A DNA stretch of 64,000 bases from Devosia sp. (GTDB taxonomy: Bacteria; Pseudomonadota; Alphaproteobacteria; Rhizobiales; Devosiaceae): NCBI RefSeq assembly GCF_017307495.1, contig NZ_JAFKHE010000014.1:233566-297565 (forward strand), read 5' to 3'. The notes under the pieces were generated by a model. It saw only the letters and a list, made by a program, of their open reading frames with translations. It was not told where the DNA came from and did no database searches. Within the stretch, counting starts at the first letter, position 1. Each line of letters starts with the position of its first letter. Position numbers and translations under genes: made by a program. Of this stretch, positions 41,572 through 51,796 are shown one piece after another.

Positions 41572-42407
41572 GTCCGCACTTCGGCCTCGACCGCCTTGAT
41601 CGTCTTGATGGCGAGTTCGGTGTAGGCGTCGAGGAATTCCTCGCCGCCGCCGCTGCGTAGCGTGGCAAACGGATCGGCGGCGGCCGGCAGCAGTTCGAAC
41701 GCGATGTAGCCCTGATAGTCAATTTCGATCAGTGCCTGCACCAATGGGGCGAAGTCGATATGTCCCCGGCCCGGCGCTGCACGTTGGCTGTCGGCAAAAT
41801 GCACATGGAACAGCCTGTCGGCGGCCAGCCGATAATTGCCCGCGACGTCGATGTCCTCGATGTTCATGTGGAAGCTGTCCCCCATGACGCCGAGATTGTC
41901 GTGGCCGACCGCCGCGGCCAGGCCGAGCGCCTGGTCCAGCCGGTTGAGGAAGTAGGTCTCGTAGCGGTTCCAGGGTTCGAGGCAGGTGCGGATACCAGCC
42001 TTGGCGCCGTAGTCTGCAATCTCGGCGAGACTTTCGAGCGCGAGGTCCCATTCCTGCTGGCGGCTGCCGGCAGGAGCAAGCTTGCCCACCGGGCTCGGCG
42101 CGAGGTTTATGGTCGGCGCCCCCACTTCGGCGGCGAAATCGACGACCGACTTGGCGTAGTCGATCCCCTTGCGGCGCATCTCTGGATCGAGCGCCACGAG
42201 GTCGCGCTCGGCCCCGACGAAGATCGAGCAGATGGAGGAGACCGCGATGCCCTCGGCGTCGCAGAGGCGGCGGACTTCGGCGACGTCGTGGTGCGCCGGC
42301 TCACCGACCAACTCGATGGCGTCATAGCCAAATCGCGCTACACGGCGGATCGACGTCTCGATTGGTTCACTTGCATAGACCAGGGCATCGTAGCTGTACT
42401 TGAACAC
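41568..42407 (-). CDS. Sugar isomerase/epimerase, ketose 3-epimerase-like
   Basis: TIM-barrel protein of 279 residues homologous to the neighbour: Glu in RTCLEPWNRYETYF, Asp/His in LGVMGDSFHMNIEDIDV, His in FHVHFADSQRAAPGRGHIDF, and Glu in YIAFELLP. The first Asp is in MGDSFH rather than LLDTFH, so metal geometry may be slightly different. Starts at 42407, 79 bp after the ATPase stop. Two adjacent epimerases in one operon would convert one ketose to its C3 epimer and on to another, or act on different substrates. Confidence 0.87.
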   Translation of the reverse strand: MFKYSYDALVYASEPIETSIRRVARFGYDAIELVGEPAHHDVAEVRRLCDAEGIAVSSICSIFVGAERDLVALDPEMRRKGIDYAKSVVDFAAEVGAPTINLAPSPVGKLAPAGSRQQEWDLALESLAEIADYGAKAGIRTCLEPWNRYETYFLNRLDQALGLAAAVGHDNLGVMGDSFHMNIEDIDVAGNYRLAADRLFHVHFADSQRAAPGRGHIDFAPLVQALIEIDYQGYIAFELLPAAADPFATLRSGGGEEFLDAYTELAIKTIKAVEAEVRT

Positions 42408-42486
42408 GGCAAATTTCCTTGTTTGGGGCGCACGAGGGCGACCGAGGCGGGTGGATAAATGGGCGCACGGGCGCGTCCCGAGATCT

Positions 42487-43733
<1,247 letters not shown>

Positions 43734-43737
<4 letters not shown>

Positions 43738-44597
43738 TTCACTGCTCCAAGGGTCAAGCCACGCACCAGGTAGCGTTGCGCTGCCAGCGCCCCGATCCAG
43801 ACTGGCAGCACCACCAGGGTGCCGGCGGCCATGATTTTGTTCCATTCGACACTGACCGGCGTCACGTACTCGGTGAGTCCTACAGGTGCGGTGCGGGTGG
43901 CGGCACCGGTCAGGATGTTGGCGAACAGGAACTCGTTCCACGCAAAGATGAAGCACAGCAGGGCCGTGGCGATCAGGCCCGGTGCGGTAAGCGGTAGCGT
44001 GATGCCGATGAAGGTGCGCAGGCGGCCTGCACCATCGACGAACGACGCCTCCTCGATCTCCGTCGGCAGGTCGGCGAAGAAGCCGCGCAGTAGCCACACG
44101 GTCAACGGCAGGTTCATGTAGGTGTAGACGATCACCAGCGACCAGATCGACCCGGTGAGCCCGACGCTGCGCAGCAGCAGGAACAGCGGAATGATCACCG
44201 CGATCGGCGGAATGATCCGCAGCGACAGGATCCAGAACGCGATGTGCTTCTGGCCACGCATCTTCACCCGGGCCAGTGGATAGGCGATGGACGCCCCAAG
44301 GACCAGGCAAAGCACCGTGGACGTTACGGAAACGAACAGGCTCGTCGACAGGGCCAACCCGAAATTGCTCTGAGTGAACACCAGCGCGAAGTTCTCGAAG
44401 TCGGGCCACACGATCAGGCTCGGCGTCGCTTTGAACGCCTCGTTGCCGCTCTTAAGCGCCGTCAGGATCATCCAGTAGATCGGGGCAAAAAACAGCAGCG
44501 AGACGATGAGCGCGGCACCGGCGCGGGTCGCGGTGAGGATGCGGGCGCGGGTCCGAAGCGGGGAACGGCGCGGCATGGCGGGCGTGGCGCTGATCAT
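43734..44597 (-). CDS. Sugar ABC permease (MalG/UgpE-like)
   Basis: A 287-residue permease from the ATG at 44597 (MISATPAMPRRSPLRTRARILTATRAG), with six predicted membrane segments. The EAA loop is PTEIEEASFVDGAGRLRTFIGITLPLTAPG, and the protein ends QRYLVRGLTLGAVK, the normal MalG-type tail. Start and stop each overlap the neighbouring genes by 4 bp. Confidence 0.92.
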
Positions 44598-45532
44598 CGG
44601 CTGGCCTGTTCGTTGAGCAGGAGACGGAGGACGAGGGTGACTGTGGCCACGACGATGATCAGCATCAGCCAGGAGTAGGCAGCGGCGTAGCCGATATCGA
44701 GGGACTTGAAGCCGGCGTCGTAGATCTGCCATGACAACGTCTGCGTGACGTCGATGGGCCCGCCTCGCGTGGTCATGAAGATGATGTCGTAGACCCGGAA
44801 GGCGTCAATCAGCCTTAGGGCCACGGCCACTGCGACCGGGTACCGGATCAGGTGCAGGATGTGGTCGAAGAAGATGCGGACCGGCCGCGCCCCATCCACC
44901 TTGGCCGCTTCTATGATGTCCTCGGGAACGCCTTGCAGTGCCGCCAGCATGATGAGGAACATGAACGGCGTCCATTGCCAGATATCGATGACAATGAGGG
45001 TGCCGAGCGCGAGGTTCGGCTCGCCGAAGAAGTCGATCCTGCCCAGTCCGAGCGCTTCGGTCAGGAACGTGATGATCCCGAACTGCACGTTCAGCATGTA
45101 GCGCGAAAGAAGACCCACGACGACCGGTGCCACCACCATGGGGAGGATAAGCAGGGCGCGAAGGAACCGGTCGCCGGGGAAGCGCTGAAAGAACAGCAGC
45201 GCTATGGCGAGGCCCAGGATCAGCTCGAGGGAGACGGCGATCAGGACGAACTTGAACGTCACGCCGACGGCATTCCAGAACGTGACGTCGGTGAGCAGCA
45301 GGCCGAAATTGTGCCAGCCGCCGAACCGCATCCGCGTCGGATCCGAAAGGTTCCAGCGGAACAGCGAAATCACCAGGGAATAGATGGTCGGATAGATCGA
45401 CATGACGACGAGGAACAGCATGCCCGGCGCCATCGGCAGGATGGCGCCGTAACGCCTGGCAAACCAGGACCAGCCGCCGCGTCCGGACCGATGGACTGCG
45501 CCTCTGGTGAGCGTAGCAGTGCTGTCAGGCAT
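44594..45532 (-). CDS. Sugar ABC permease (MalF/UgpA-like)
   Basis: A 312-residue permease: N-terminal membrane segment (PMAPGMLFLVVMSIYPTIYSLVISLF), then WNAVGVTFKFVLIAVSLELILGLAIALLF, the coupling loop VPEDIIEAAKVDGARPVRIFFDHILHLI, and the C-terminal segment YSWLMLIIVVATVTLVLRLLL. It pairs with the MalG-like permease to form the membrane channel. A long stem-loop (45600-45626) separates it from the binding-protein gene. Confidence 0.92.
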   Translation of the reverse strand: MPDSTATLTRGAVHRSGRGGWSWFARRYGAILPMAPGMLFLVVMSIYPTIYSLVISLFRWNLSDPTRMRFGGWHNFGLLLTDVTFWNAVGVTFKFVLIAVSLELILGLAIALLFFQRFPGDRFLRALLILPMVVAPVVVGLLSRYMLNVQFGIITFLTEALGLGRIDFFGEPNLALGTLIVIDIWQWTPFMFLIMLAALQGVPEDIIEAAKVDGARPVRIFFDHILHLIRYPVAVAVALRLIDAFRVYDIIFMTTRGGPIDVTQTLSWQIYDAGFKSLDIGYAAAYSWLMLIIVVATVTLVLRLLLNEQASR

Positions 45533-45599
45533 GGGACCGTCCGATCCTTGCGGCAGGTTTGAGGGTGTGTTGGCGGCCGCGCGTCGGCGGCGGTGCGGT

Positions 45600-45626
45600 G
45601 TCTGCCGCCCCGTTGGGGCGGCAGAC
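45600..45626 (-). promoter_or_regulatory. Strong stem-loop after binding-protein gene
   Basis: GTCTGCCGCCCC-GTT-GGGGCGGCAGAC, a perfect 12-bp GC-rich stem with a 3-base loop, 12 bp after the binding-protein stop. No T-tract follows on the minus strand. It is the strongest of the six such stems in the window. Confidence 0.7.
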
Positions 45627-45637
45627 GATCCTGAGGA

Positions 45638-46990
45638 TCAGCGCGAGAGCAGGCGGTCGACGGCTGCGTCGGCTTCGGCAAGGCCGTCCTCGACGCTCTT
45701 TTCGCCCAGCTGGATGGCCTGCAGCGGACCCGACACCACGGTTTCCCAGGCTTCCTCGCCCGGGAAGAACGGACGCGGCTTGGTGTTCTGCATGGCCTTG
45801 AGGACCACGTCGTAGCGGCGGAAGCGCAGCACGTCGCTACCCTCGAGCTTGGCCTCGGTCAGGGTCGGGTCCGAGTAGCTCGAGGCGCGGACCGGATCAC
45901 CGCCGCCCAGAGAGGCCTGCAGGACGTCGTTGGCCTTGGTCTCGAGCCAGGCGGTGAACTTCTTGGCCTCGTCCGCGTGCTTGGAGTACTTGGAGACCGA
46001 TATGACCCAGGACGCCAGGTGCGGATGGCTCTGGCCGCCGGCCTCGACCGCCGGCACCTCGACGAACTGCCAGTCGCCGACCGTCTTCGAACTCGCCGGA
46101 TCGTCGACCGCGAAGGCGCCCCATGACCACTGCAGCGCGGTTGCCACCGTCCCCTGCTGCGCCGACGTGGTCACGTCGTCGTAGGTGAAGGCGGACGAGC
46201 CGGGTGGCATGTACTTCATCATCTCGGCCCACTGCTTGGTGGCCGCGATGGCTTCCGGGGTGCTCAGAGTCGAGGCGGAGAAGTCTTCGTTGAACGCCGA
46301 TCCGCCGTAGCCGTACAGGAACGTCAGCCAGGTGTGGACATTGCCGAAACCCTTGGCGGCCTGCGCCGCCCAGCCATAGATCGTCTGGCCCTCATACTGG
46401 GTGCCGTTGAAGTACGCGGCCTGCTGGAGCCACTCGGCCATGGTCGTGGGAGGGGCGAGGTCGCTTCCGGTCTTGGCCTTGTAGGCCGCCTGCACCTCGG
46501 GATCGGCGTAAAGGTCTGCCCGATACCACAAGACGTGCGGATGGATGGTCTGGGGCAGACCGTACAGCGTGCCGTTCCAGCTGCCCACCTCGAGCGCGGT
46601 CTTGAACAAATCCGCCTTGTCGTCCTCGCTGAGCAGGTCGTCGAGCGGCAGCAGGTGTCCGCCAGCGCCGAATTCGGGGATCCAGGAATAGTCGAGGTTG
46701 AAGATGTCGAAGCTCGGATCCTGGGCGGCGAACAGTGTCGCCATCTTCTCGTGGATGGCGTCGCGCCCGACCAGCTGGACGTCAACCTTGACACCGGTTT
46801 CCTTCTCGTACTGCGGCGCGAGCACGTCGCGCACCACCACGCCCCAGGTCGCGGGCAGGAAGATCGCCTGCAGCGTGACCTGCTCTTGGGCCATGCCCAT
46901 GCCGGGCAGCGCCGTGGCGGCAGCGGCCCCCAGCAGCATGGCGGTAGCCGTTCGCCTGGTGAAGCTAAAGCGCTTTAGATTTTGGGGCAT
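45638..46990 (-). CDS. Family 1 extracellular sugar-binding protein
   Basis: A 450-residue periplasmic binding protein. The N-terminus MPQNLKRFSFTRRTATAMLLGAAAATALPGMGMAQ has twin Arg before a hydrophobic core (possible Tat signal). Mature marks are YEKETGVKVDVQLVGRDAIHEKMATLF, WNGTLYGLPQTIHPHVLWYRADLY and the late ISVSKYSKHADEAKKFTAWLETK. It heads the operon 46990-39271. A LacI-type palindrome lies inside its codons 4-9 (46964-46979). Confidence 0.92.
   Translation of the reverse strand: MPQNLKRFSFTRRTATAMLLGAAAATALPGMGMAQEQVTLQAIFLPATWGVVVRDVLAPQYEKETGVKVDVQLVGRDAIHEKMATLFAAQDPSFDIFNLDYSWIPEFGAGGHLLPLDDLLSEDDKADLFKTALEVGSWNGTLYGLPQTIHPHVLWYRADLYADPEVQAAYKAKTGSDLAPPTTMAEWLQQAAYFNGTQYEGQTIYGWAAQAAKGFGNVHTWLTFLYGYGGSAFNEDFSASTLSTPEAIAATKQWAEMMKYMPPGSSAFTYDDVTTSAQQGTVATALQWSWGAFAVDDPASSKTVGDWQFVEVPAVEAGGQSHPHLASWVISVSKYSKHADEAKKFTAWLETKANDVLQASLGGGDPVRASSYSDPTLTEAKLEGSDVLRFRRYDVVLKAMQNTKPRPFFPGEEAWETVVSGPLQAIQLGEKSVEDGLAEADAAVDRLLSR
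46964..46979 (-). promoter_or_regulatory. LacI-type palindrome within the start of the binding-protein gene
   Basis: GCTAAAGCGCTTTAGA contains the perfect 14-bp palindrome CTAAAGCGCTTTAG. It lies 12-27 bases into the binding-protein coding sequence and matches the site at 48208-48223 in 14 of 16 positions. A repressor bound here would block early elongation. Confidence 0.6.
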
Positions 46991-47080
46991 TTTCGGGTGA
47001 TCTCCTCAGTTCGGGTTCTGTGTTTTTTGTTGGTCCTTGAACGCCGATGAACGGCGTTCGAAGTCGATATTCGCCGCCGT

Positions 47081-48118
47081 TCAGGCGATCTGGACCTGCA
47101 CCTTGACCACGGACTTGTCGCGATCGAGGCTTTGCAGCGCCGCACCCACATCCGATAGCGGGCGCACCGAGTCGATGATCTTGCCGGGATCGAAGCGACC
47201 AGCGGAAATCAGGGCAATGGCGGCGGGCCAGGTTTCATAGGTCCCAGCGTAGGAGCCGACGATGGTGAGCTCCTTGGCGTAGATCTCGAACGGCTTCATC
47301 GGCACTACCGCGTCGGTTGCCGCAGCGCCGTAGGCGAGGATTCGCCCGCCTCGGCGCACCAGTTGAAAGGCCTGCCCGTAGGTGCTCACCGCCCCCACCG
47401 CCTCAATCACCACATCGGCGCCGCGCCCTTGCGTCGCCTCCATGATGGCCTCGAGGCCCGCGGGCGAACTGGGATCGAATTCCATGTCGCTGCCGATGTC
47501 GTGTGCCTTGACCCGGCGCTCCGGATTGGGCTCGGACACCATCACGAGGCCCGCGCCGCGCTGCTTCGACAGGGCCGCATGCGCCAGGCCCATCGGTCCG
47601 GCCCCCAGGATAAGCACGGATTCGCCGACCTCGATGCCGATCCGTTTCTGGCCATGGATTGCGCAGGCCAACGGCTCGATGAAGGCCGCGTGATCGAACG
47701 CCATGGTCGCCGGCAGGATGTAGATGTTGCGCGCCGGCACGACGACATAGTCGGCCATGCCACCATGATCGTGCACCCCGAGTTGGCGCACCTCGGGACA
47801 AAAGAGCTTCTGGTTGTTGCGGCAGTACCAGCAATGTCCGCAGGCGATATTGATGTCCGCGGTGGCCCGGTCGCCTTCCTTGACGTGGGTGACGCCAGCC
47901 CCGACCGCAGCTACCTCACCGGCGAACTCATGACCGATGATCAGCGGCAGGTTCGGCGCCGGGAACCGCCCTTTGACGATATGGGAATCGGTCCCGCAGA
48001 TACCGCAACGGTGCACCCGCAGAAGCACCTCCCCCGGGCCTGGTTCCGGCCGTTTGACTTCCTCGAAACGAAGGTCATTGGCGCCATGAAGGACAGCCGC
48101 CCGCATCGTGCTCAACAT
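47081..48118 (-). CDS. Zinc-dependent medium-chain alcohol/polyol dehydrogenase
   Basis: A 345-residue MDR enzyme: catalytic zinc region HRCGICGTDSHIVKG and IIGHEFAGEV, structural zinc Cys cluster CGHCWYCRNNQKLFC, and NAD-binding ILGAGPMGLAHAAL. It resembles sorbitol/threonine dehydrogenases. It lies 90 bp upstream of the binding-protein gene on the same strand and shares its LacI-type palindrome, so it probably oxidises the imported polyol or sugar to a ketose that the epimerases then handle. Confidence 0.92.
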   Translation of the reverse strand: MLSTMRAAVLHGANDLRFEEVKRPEPGPGEVLLRVHRCGICGTDSHIVKGRFPAPNLPLIIGHEFAGEVAAVGAGVTHVKEGDRATADINIACGHCWYCRNNQKLFCPEVRQLGVHDHGGMADYVVVPARNIYILPATMAFDHAAFIEPLACAIHGQKRIGIEVGESVLILGAGPMGLAHAALSKQRGAGLVMVSEPNPERRVKAHDIGSDMEFDPSSPAGLEAIMEATQGRGADVVIEAVGAVSTYGQAFQLVRRGGRILAYGAAATDAVVPMKPFEIYAKELTIVGSYAGTYETWPAAIALISAGRFDPGKIIDSVRPLSDVGAALQSLDRDKSVVKVQVQIA

Positions 48119-48207
48119 CGAAATACCCCATCCCTTGCCGCACCAGCGGGGTCTGTAGACCGCTTGGGGGGCGTCTTATTGAGACTGCTCGACCCGCTCA
48201 CTAGTGG

Positions 48208-48223
48208 TCTAAAGCGATTTAGA
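48208..48223 (-). promoter_or_regulatory. LacI-type palindrome upstream of the dehydrogenase gene
   Basis: TCTAAAGCGATTTAGA, a near-perfect palindrome centred on CG, 90 bp upstream of the dehydrogenase ATG. The similar site at 46964-46979 makes a two-site regulon likely, under the LacI protein at 39588. Confidence 0.6.
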
Positions 48224-48372
48224 TCTTTCATGTTGTATGCCGCCTGTCAAGTTCATCATGCAGCCGCGCAGAGTCGCAGCACCTAGACTCGACTGGCCCC
48301 CAATAGGATGGACCGGCTGCCTCCCCCGCGGCGCTGTCCTAGGCTGCTCCGCATCAACCGGAGAAGCAGCCG

Positions 48373-48771
48373 ATGGATACCACCGTTGCACCGATCGGCG
48401 TCGATATCGGCAAGGAAGTTTTCCACCTCGTTGGCTTCGGCGCTGACGGCAAGATCGCGTTCCGCCGCAAAATCAAGCGGTTGGCGCTGATCGAGATGTT
48501 CAGGAAGCTGCCGCCGTGCATCGTCGGTATGGCGGCCTGCCTCAGTGGGCCCTTCGTTAGCCGCGCTCTCCGCCAGCTCGGCCACGAGCCGCGCATCATT
48601 CCAGCGATCTACGTGAAGCCCTTCGTGAAGGGCCAGAAGAACGACTACAACGACGCCGAGGCGATCGCAGAGGCCGCCCTGCGCCCCAACCTGCGCACTG
48701 TGCGTGAGAAAAGCCGGGAGCGCTCGACCTGCAGGCGTGCCATCGCATCTGCATCATCAGCTCCGGATCGA
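48373..48771 (+). pseudogene. IS110-family transposase N-terminal remnant
   Basis: MDTTVAPIGVDIGKEVFHLVGFGADGKIAFRRKIKR and AIYVKPFVKGQKNDYNDAEAIAEAALRPNLRTV are the RuvC-like (DEDD) N-terminal domain of IS110/IS1111 transposases. A one-base change near 48722 shifts the frame (LDLQACHRI follows in another frame), and the frame soon stops. The C-terminal serine-containing domain is missing. Confidence 0.78.
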
Positions 48772-48804
48772 TCTAGGGCCGACCGATGCTGCTGTAAAAC
48801 GGTC

Positions 48805-48933
48805 TCAGCTCGGAGCGACCCCCTCAAGATCGAGGAACCGGTCGATGCGCCGCAGCAGGTGATCGGTGGGGACGTGTGCATCGAGCCGGAACTTGGAGAA
48901 CAGCTGCATCGGTTCGGCCTGAATCCCCATCAT
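48805..48933 (-). pseudogene. IS1182-type transposase N-terminal remnant
   Basis: A 42-codon frame starting at ATG 48933 and ending at 48805 encodes MQLFSKFRLDAHVPTDHLL and RRIDRFLDLEGVAPS, matching the N-terminus of IS1182/IS5-like transposases (FSLEDHVPADHLLRRID type). It stops soon after, so only the first tenth is left. Confidence 0.6.
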
Positions 48934-49183
48934 CGTCGCGTCCCCTCCGCTAACCCAGGGACGGATACGCCTACCGATCAACCGCCGACTAGATCAACAC
49001 AATCCGCGGATCGATGGCCGCGCCCGTGGTTCCGTTCTTCTCTGGGTTGCAGGGGGCGGTAAGGACACCATCCGCCGTGGGACGTTAGCGGTACGAAGGA
49101 GCTTGTGCCAATTCTGCATCACAGCAAGATCTTAGAGACTGCAGTCTTCGCCGTTTCTGTGGTCGAATGCCACTGGCTGGCAA

Positions 49184-50251
49184 TCAGTCAGAATTGCCTT
49201 TAGTGGCGACCAGTATTCGCATGGCATCTATGATGGCCCTCGGTGCCGGCAGGTGCCAGATGACCTGGTAGGCCTCGACCACATTGAATGCCGTCACTTC
49301 GAGTCCAGCCAACGCTACCCAGGGGGACACCGGCAGTCCGAGCAGGGCGGACAGCGTCACCCGCGCTGCGGCGCTGCCCTGATCATAGGGCAGTTGGGCG
49401 CCTATCCCCTTGATCATGCCCTGGCGTGCCATGTCGAGGGCAACTTCATTGCCCAGGTCGACCGTGGTGAGCGGAATGTCGATACCGTTCTGGGCGAGCA
49501 CCCGGAGCGCCATCATCGCGGGAACGTCCCAGACCGCAAAAATGCCGGCGAGCCCGGGCGTCTTTTCAACCATTGCCAGTGCCGCCGGGCCAGCGCCTTC
49601 CAGTTCCGAAAACCGCTCTCGCACGAGTGTGACGTCGGGGCGGTGATGGCCCATCCATTTGCGGAAGGCGATCTCGCGTTCGTGAGTGGCAAAGAAGTCT
49701 ATGCCGTAGCCCAGGATGCCAGCGGCACCATCTCGCGGAATGTGCGTAGACAGCATCGCGGCGCAGCTCTGTCCGAGGCCGAAATTGTCGGTTGAGACGA
49801 CGCTGACATAATCGGCGCCGGGGAGCATGCCAGTGGGGGCGTTGTCGAGCAGCACCAGCTTGCGTCCGCTCTCCGTCAGGGCTCGATGGGCCGCCGCCAC
49901 GCGCGAATTGCCAATGGGGATCGAGATAACTGCATCCACCGGTTCGTGTGCCAGCCGGGCCAGAGCCGCGACCTGCAGCTCGACGTCGAAATCGCAGTCG
50001 ACCACTTCCACAAGGGCGGCGGAATAGAGACCCAGGGTCGCTGCGATTCCGGCCAGTTCCTGCTTGGACCAGTCGCTAGTTGTCGTGTGCAGGACCACTG
50101 CCACGGAAAACCGACGGGTCCTGGCCACGACGGCGTCGGCCTCGGTGAACTGGATCTGGTCGGCGGGAACGGCGCGCTCCCCATGGGGGCCGAGGCCTGC
50201 AATCGACATGGCGGTGTCCCCCGGCGTCTGGCCCCGTAGCTTGCTGTTCAT
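49184..50251 (-). CDS. Cytoplasmic periplasmic-binding-protein homologue, coupled to ROK regulator
   Basis: A 355-residue homologue of the binding proteins at 52652 and 57897: VAVVLHTTTSDWSKQELAGIA, PVDAVISIPIGNSRVAAAHRALTESGRKLVLLDNAPTGMLPGADYVSVVSTDNFGLGQ, GIFAVWDVPAMMALRVLAQNGIDIPLTTVDLGNEVALDMARQGMIKGIGAQLPYDQG. Unlike them it has no signal peptide; the N-terminus MNSKLRGQTPGDTAMSIAGLG is polar. The ATG at 50251 forms an ATGA overlap with the ROK stop, which supports this start. It probably binds the same ligand inside the cell, as a sensor or partner of the ROK protein (inference). Confidence 0.87.
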   Translation of the reverse strand: MNSKLRGQTPGDTAMSIAGLGPHGERAVPADQIQFTEADAVVARTRRFSVAVVLHTTTSDWSKQELAGIAATLGLYSAALVEVVDCDFDVELQVAALARLAHEPVDAVISIPIGNSRVAAAHRALTESGRKLVLLDNAPTGMLPGADYVSVVSTDNFGLGQSCAAMLSTHIPRDGAAGILGYGIDFFATHEREIAFRKWMGHHRPDVTLVRERFSELEGAGPAALAMVEKTPGLAGIFAVWDVPAMMALRVLAQNGIDIPLTTVDLGNEVALDMARQGMIKGIGAQLPYDQGSAAARVTLSALLGLPVSPWVALAGLEVTAFNVVEAYQVIWHLPAPRAIIDAMRILVATKGNSD

Positions 50252-51579
50252 GGTGCTACGCGCCCCGCTGGTGGTGCAGCCTTGGCCGCAGCTGATGCCG
50301 TCATGCGCTCAAGGCGCTTCTGGAAATCGGGATGGCGCAGGGGCGAGCCCAGTCCAATCCAGCCCTGCAGCGTGTGGGGCGCGAAGAGTTCTTCGACAAC
50401 CACCTGAGCTGCACCGACAAGGCCGGAAGAGGCGCCCATCTGCGAGCGAACGATCTGCAGGTCACGCGATACCATAGGGTGGGACTGACGATAGACCGCT
50501 TCGCGAATGCCCGCCAGGAGGCTATCGCCGCCCGATTCGGCGACGACGCCTCCGACAACGATCAGCGCTGGATTGACCAAGTTGGTGAGCGGCGCGAGGG
50601 CTTCGCCCACCATGCGGCCGCAGAGGCCAAGCAGCTCCAAGCAGAATAGGTCACCCAACTGCGCCGCGTGCCCGATATCGACGACGGACAGTTCACCCTG
50701 TCGCCCCAGTGTTTGTGCCAAGTAGGAGCTGCGCCCGTCCTGAGCGGCGGCCATGCCTTCACGGGCGATGGCATCGGCCCCCGCCACAGCTTCAAGCAGG
50801 TCCTCACCAACCCTACTGTGCCCGATCATGCCCGCAGCGCCTTGGGCGCCGCGGTGCAGCCGGCCTTCGGAGATAAGGCCCGCACTGATCGAGCGGCCCA
50901 GCTTGATGTAGATGATATCGCTCAGCCCGCGGCCACCGCCGGCCTTGGCCTCGCCCATGGTCATGGTCTGGACGCCACTGCGCGCAAAGATCGGCACGCC
51001 GAACCGCATCGAGAGGCGCTCGAGGAATGGAAAACCCTGCCATGATTGCACGGTCTGCAAGACCGGTACAGTCTCGAAGTCGGTCGGCGGCTTTTCGATG
51101 GGACCGGGCAGGGCCAGCCCGATTCCCCACGGCGCCGGCTTCTCGGTTTCCTTTAGCAACCAGTCGAAGATGGTCGTCAGTCGGTCCAGAATGACCTCGG
51201 GGCCTGCCTCGATCGGGGCGGCCTCGTGATGCTCCACCAACAACTGGCCGTTGAGATCGGCAATGCCGAGCGCGATGGAGCTCTGGTCGATCGCCGAAAC
51301 CAGCAATGAGCCGGCATCCTGGCGGAACTGCATCTGCCGAGGCGCGCGGCCGCCGGTAGCCTGGCCCAGTTCGCCCTCCTTTAGCAGGCCCAGTTCGATC
51401 ATCGTCGCCAGCCGGTCGGCCACGACCGCCCGTCCCAGTTCGGATCTGCGTTCGAGTTCTTGCCGCGTCGTTGCCGCTCCGGTTCGCACCAGGTTGAGCA
51501 GCAGGGCCAGGCTTGCCGGGGCCGCGTCGACGCTGCGCGGTCGGCCAACCGACCGCAGCGTTGCCTTCTCCTCCGCCAC
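50248..51579 (-). CDS. ROK-family transcriptional regulator
   Basis: A 443-residue ROK repressor type: N-terminal winged HTH (LALLLNLVRTGAATTRQELERRSELGRAVVADRLATMIELGLLKEGELGQATGGRAP) and a ROK domain (LLVSAIDQSSIALGIADLNGQLL, IGLALPGPIEKP, IIYIKLGRSISAGLISEGRLHRGAQGAAGMIGH, LTNLVNPALIVVGG). The ATP-binding DxGxT reads DQSS and the zinc Cys motif (CGxxGCxE) is absent, so it is a sensor without kinase activity. Divergent from the isomerase operon at 51797; the 217-bp spacer holds a motif repeated at 57645. Confidence 0.92.
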   Translation of the reverse strand: MAEEKATLRSVGRPRSVDAAPASLALLLNLVRTGAATTRQELERRSELGRAVVADRLATMIELGLLKEGELGQATGGRAPRQMQFRQDAGSLLVSAIDQSSIALGIADLNGQLLVEHHEAAPIEAGPEVILDRLTTIFDWLLKETEKPAPWGIGLALPGPIEKPPTDFETVPVLQTVQSWQGFPFLERLSMRFGVPIFARSGVQTMTMGEAKAGGGRGLSDIIYIKLGRSISAGLISEGRLHRGAQGAAGMIGHSRVGEDLLEAVAGADAIAREGMAAAQDGRSSYLAQTLGRQGELSVVDIGHAAQLGDLFCLELLGLCGRMVGEALAPLTNLVNPALIVVGGVVAESGGDSLLAGIREAVYRQSHPMVSRDLQIVRSQMGASSGLVGAAQVVVEELFAPHTLQGWIGLGSPLRHPDFQKRLERMTASAAAKAAPPAGRVAP

Positions 51580-51662
51580 GACTCTACCCCTTCATTCGGA
51601 TTCGCAGACAACGTAGCTCGGCCCGTTTTTCGCTTCAAGCTGTCACTTCTGCCGTGATATAG

Positions 51663-51723
51663 GCATAAGTATCAATCTTGTGCGGATTTTGTGTTGACTT
51701 AGCTTTTTTTGGGTGCGTAACAT
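51663..51723 (+). promoter_or_regulatory. Promoter with shared GCATAAGTWTC element
   Basis: TTGACT (51694-51699), an 18-bp spacer, then TAACAT (51718-51723) form a sigma70-type promoter for the operon at 51797. GCATAAGTATC at 51663-51673 starts 31 bp upstream of the -35 box. The second operon has the same arrangement (57645 and 57677). Confidence 0.6.
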
Positions 51724-51796
51724 CTGGCTAACAACCGGGCGGCGCCAGCGACAGCCCTAATCCGGCGCAGCCGGATCTTCCCTGAGGAGGACCTGC

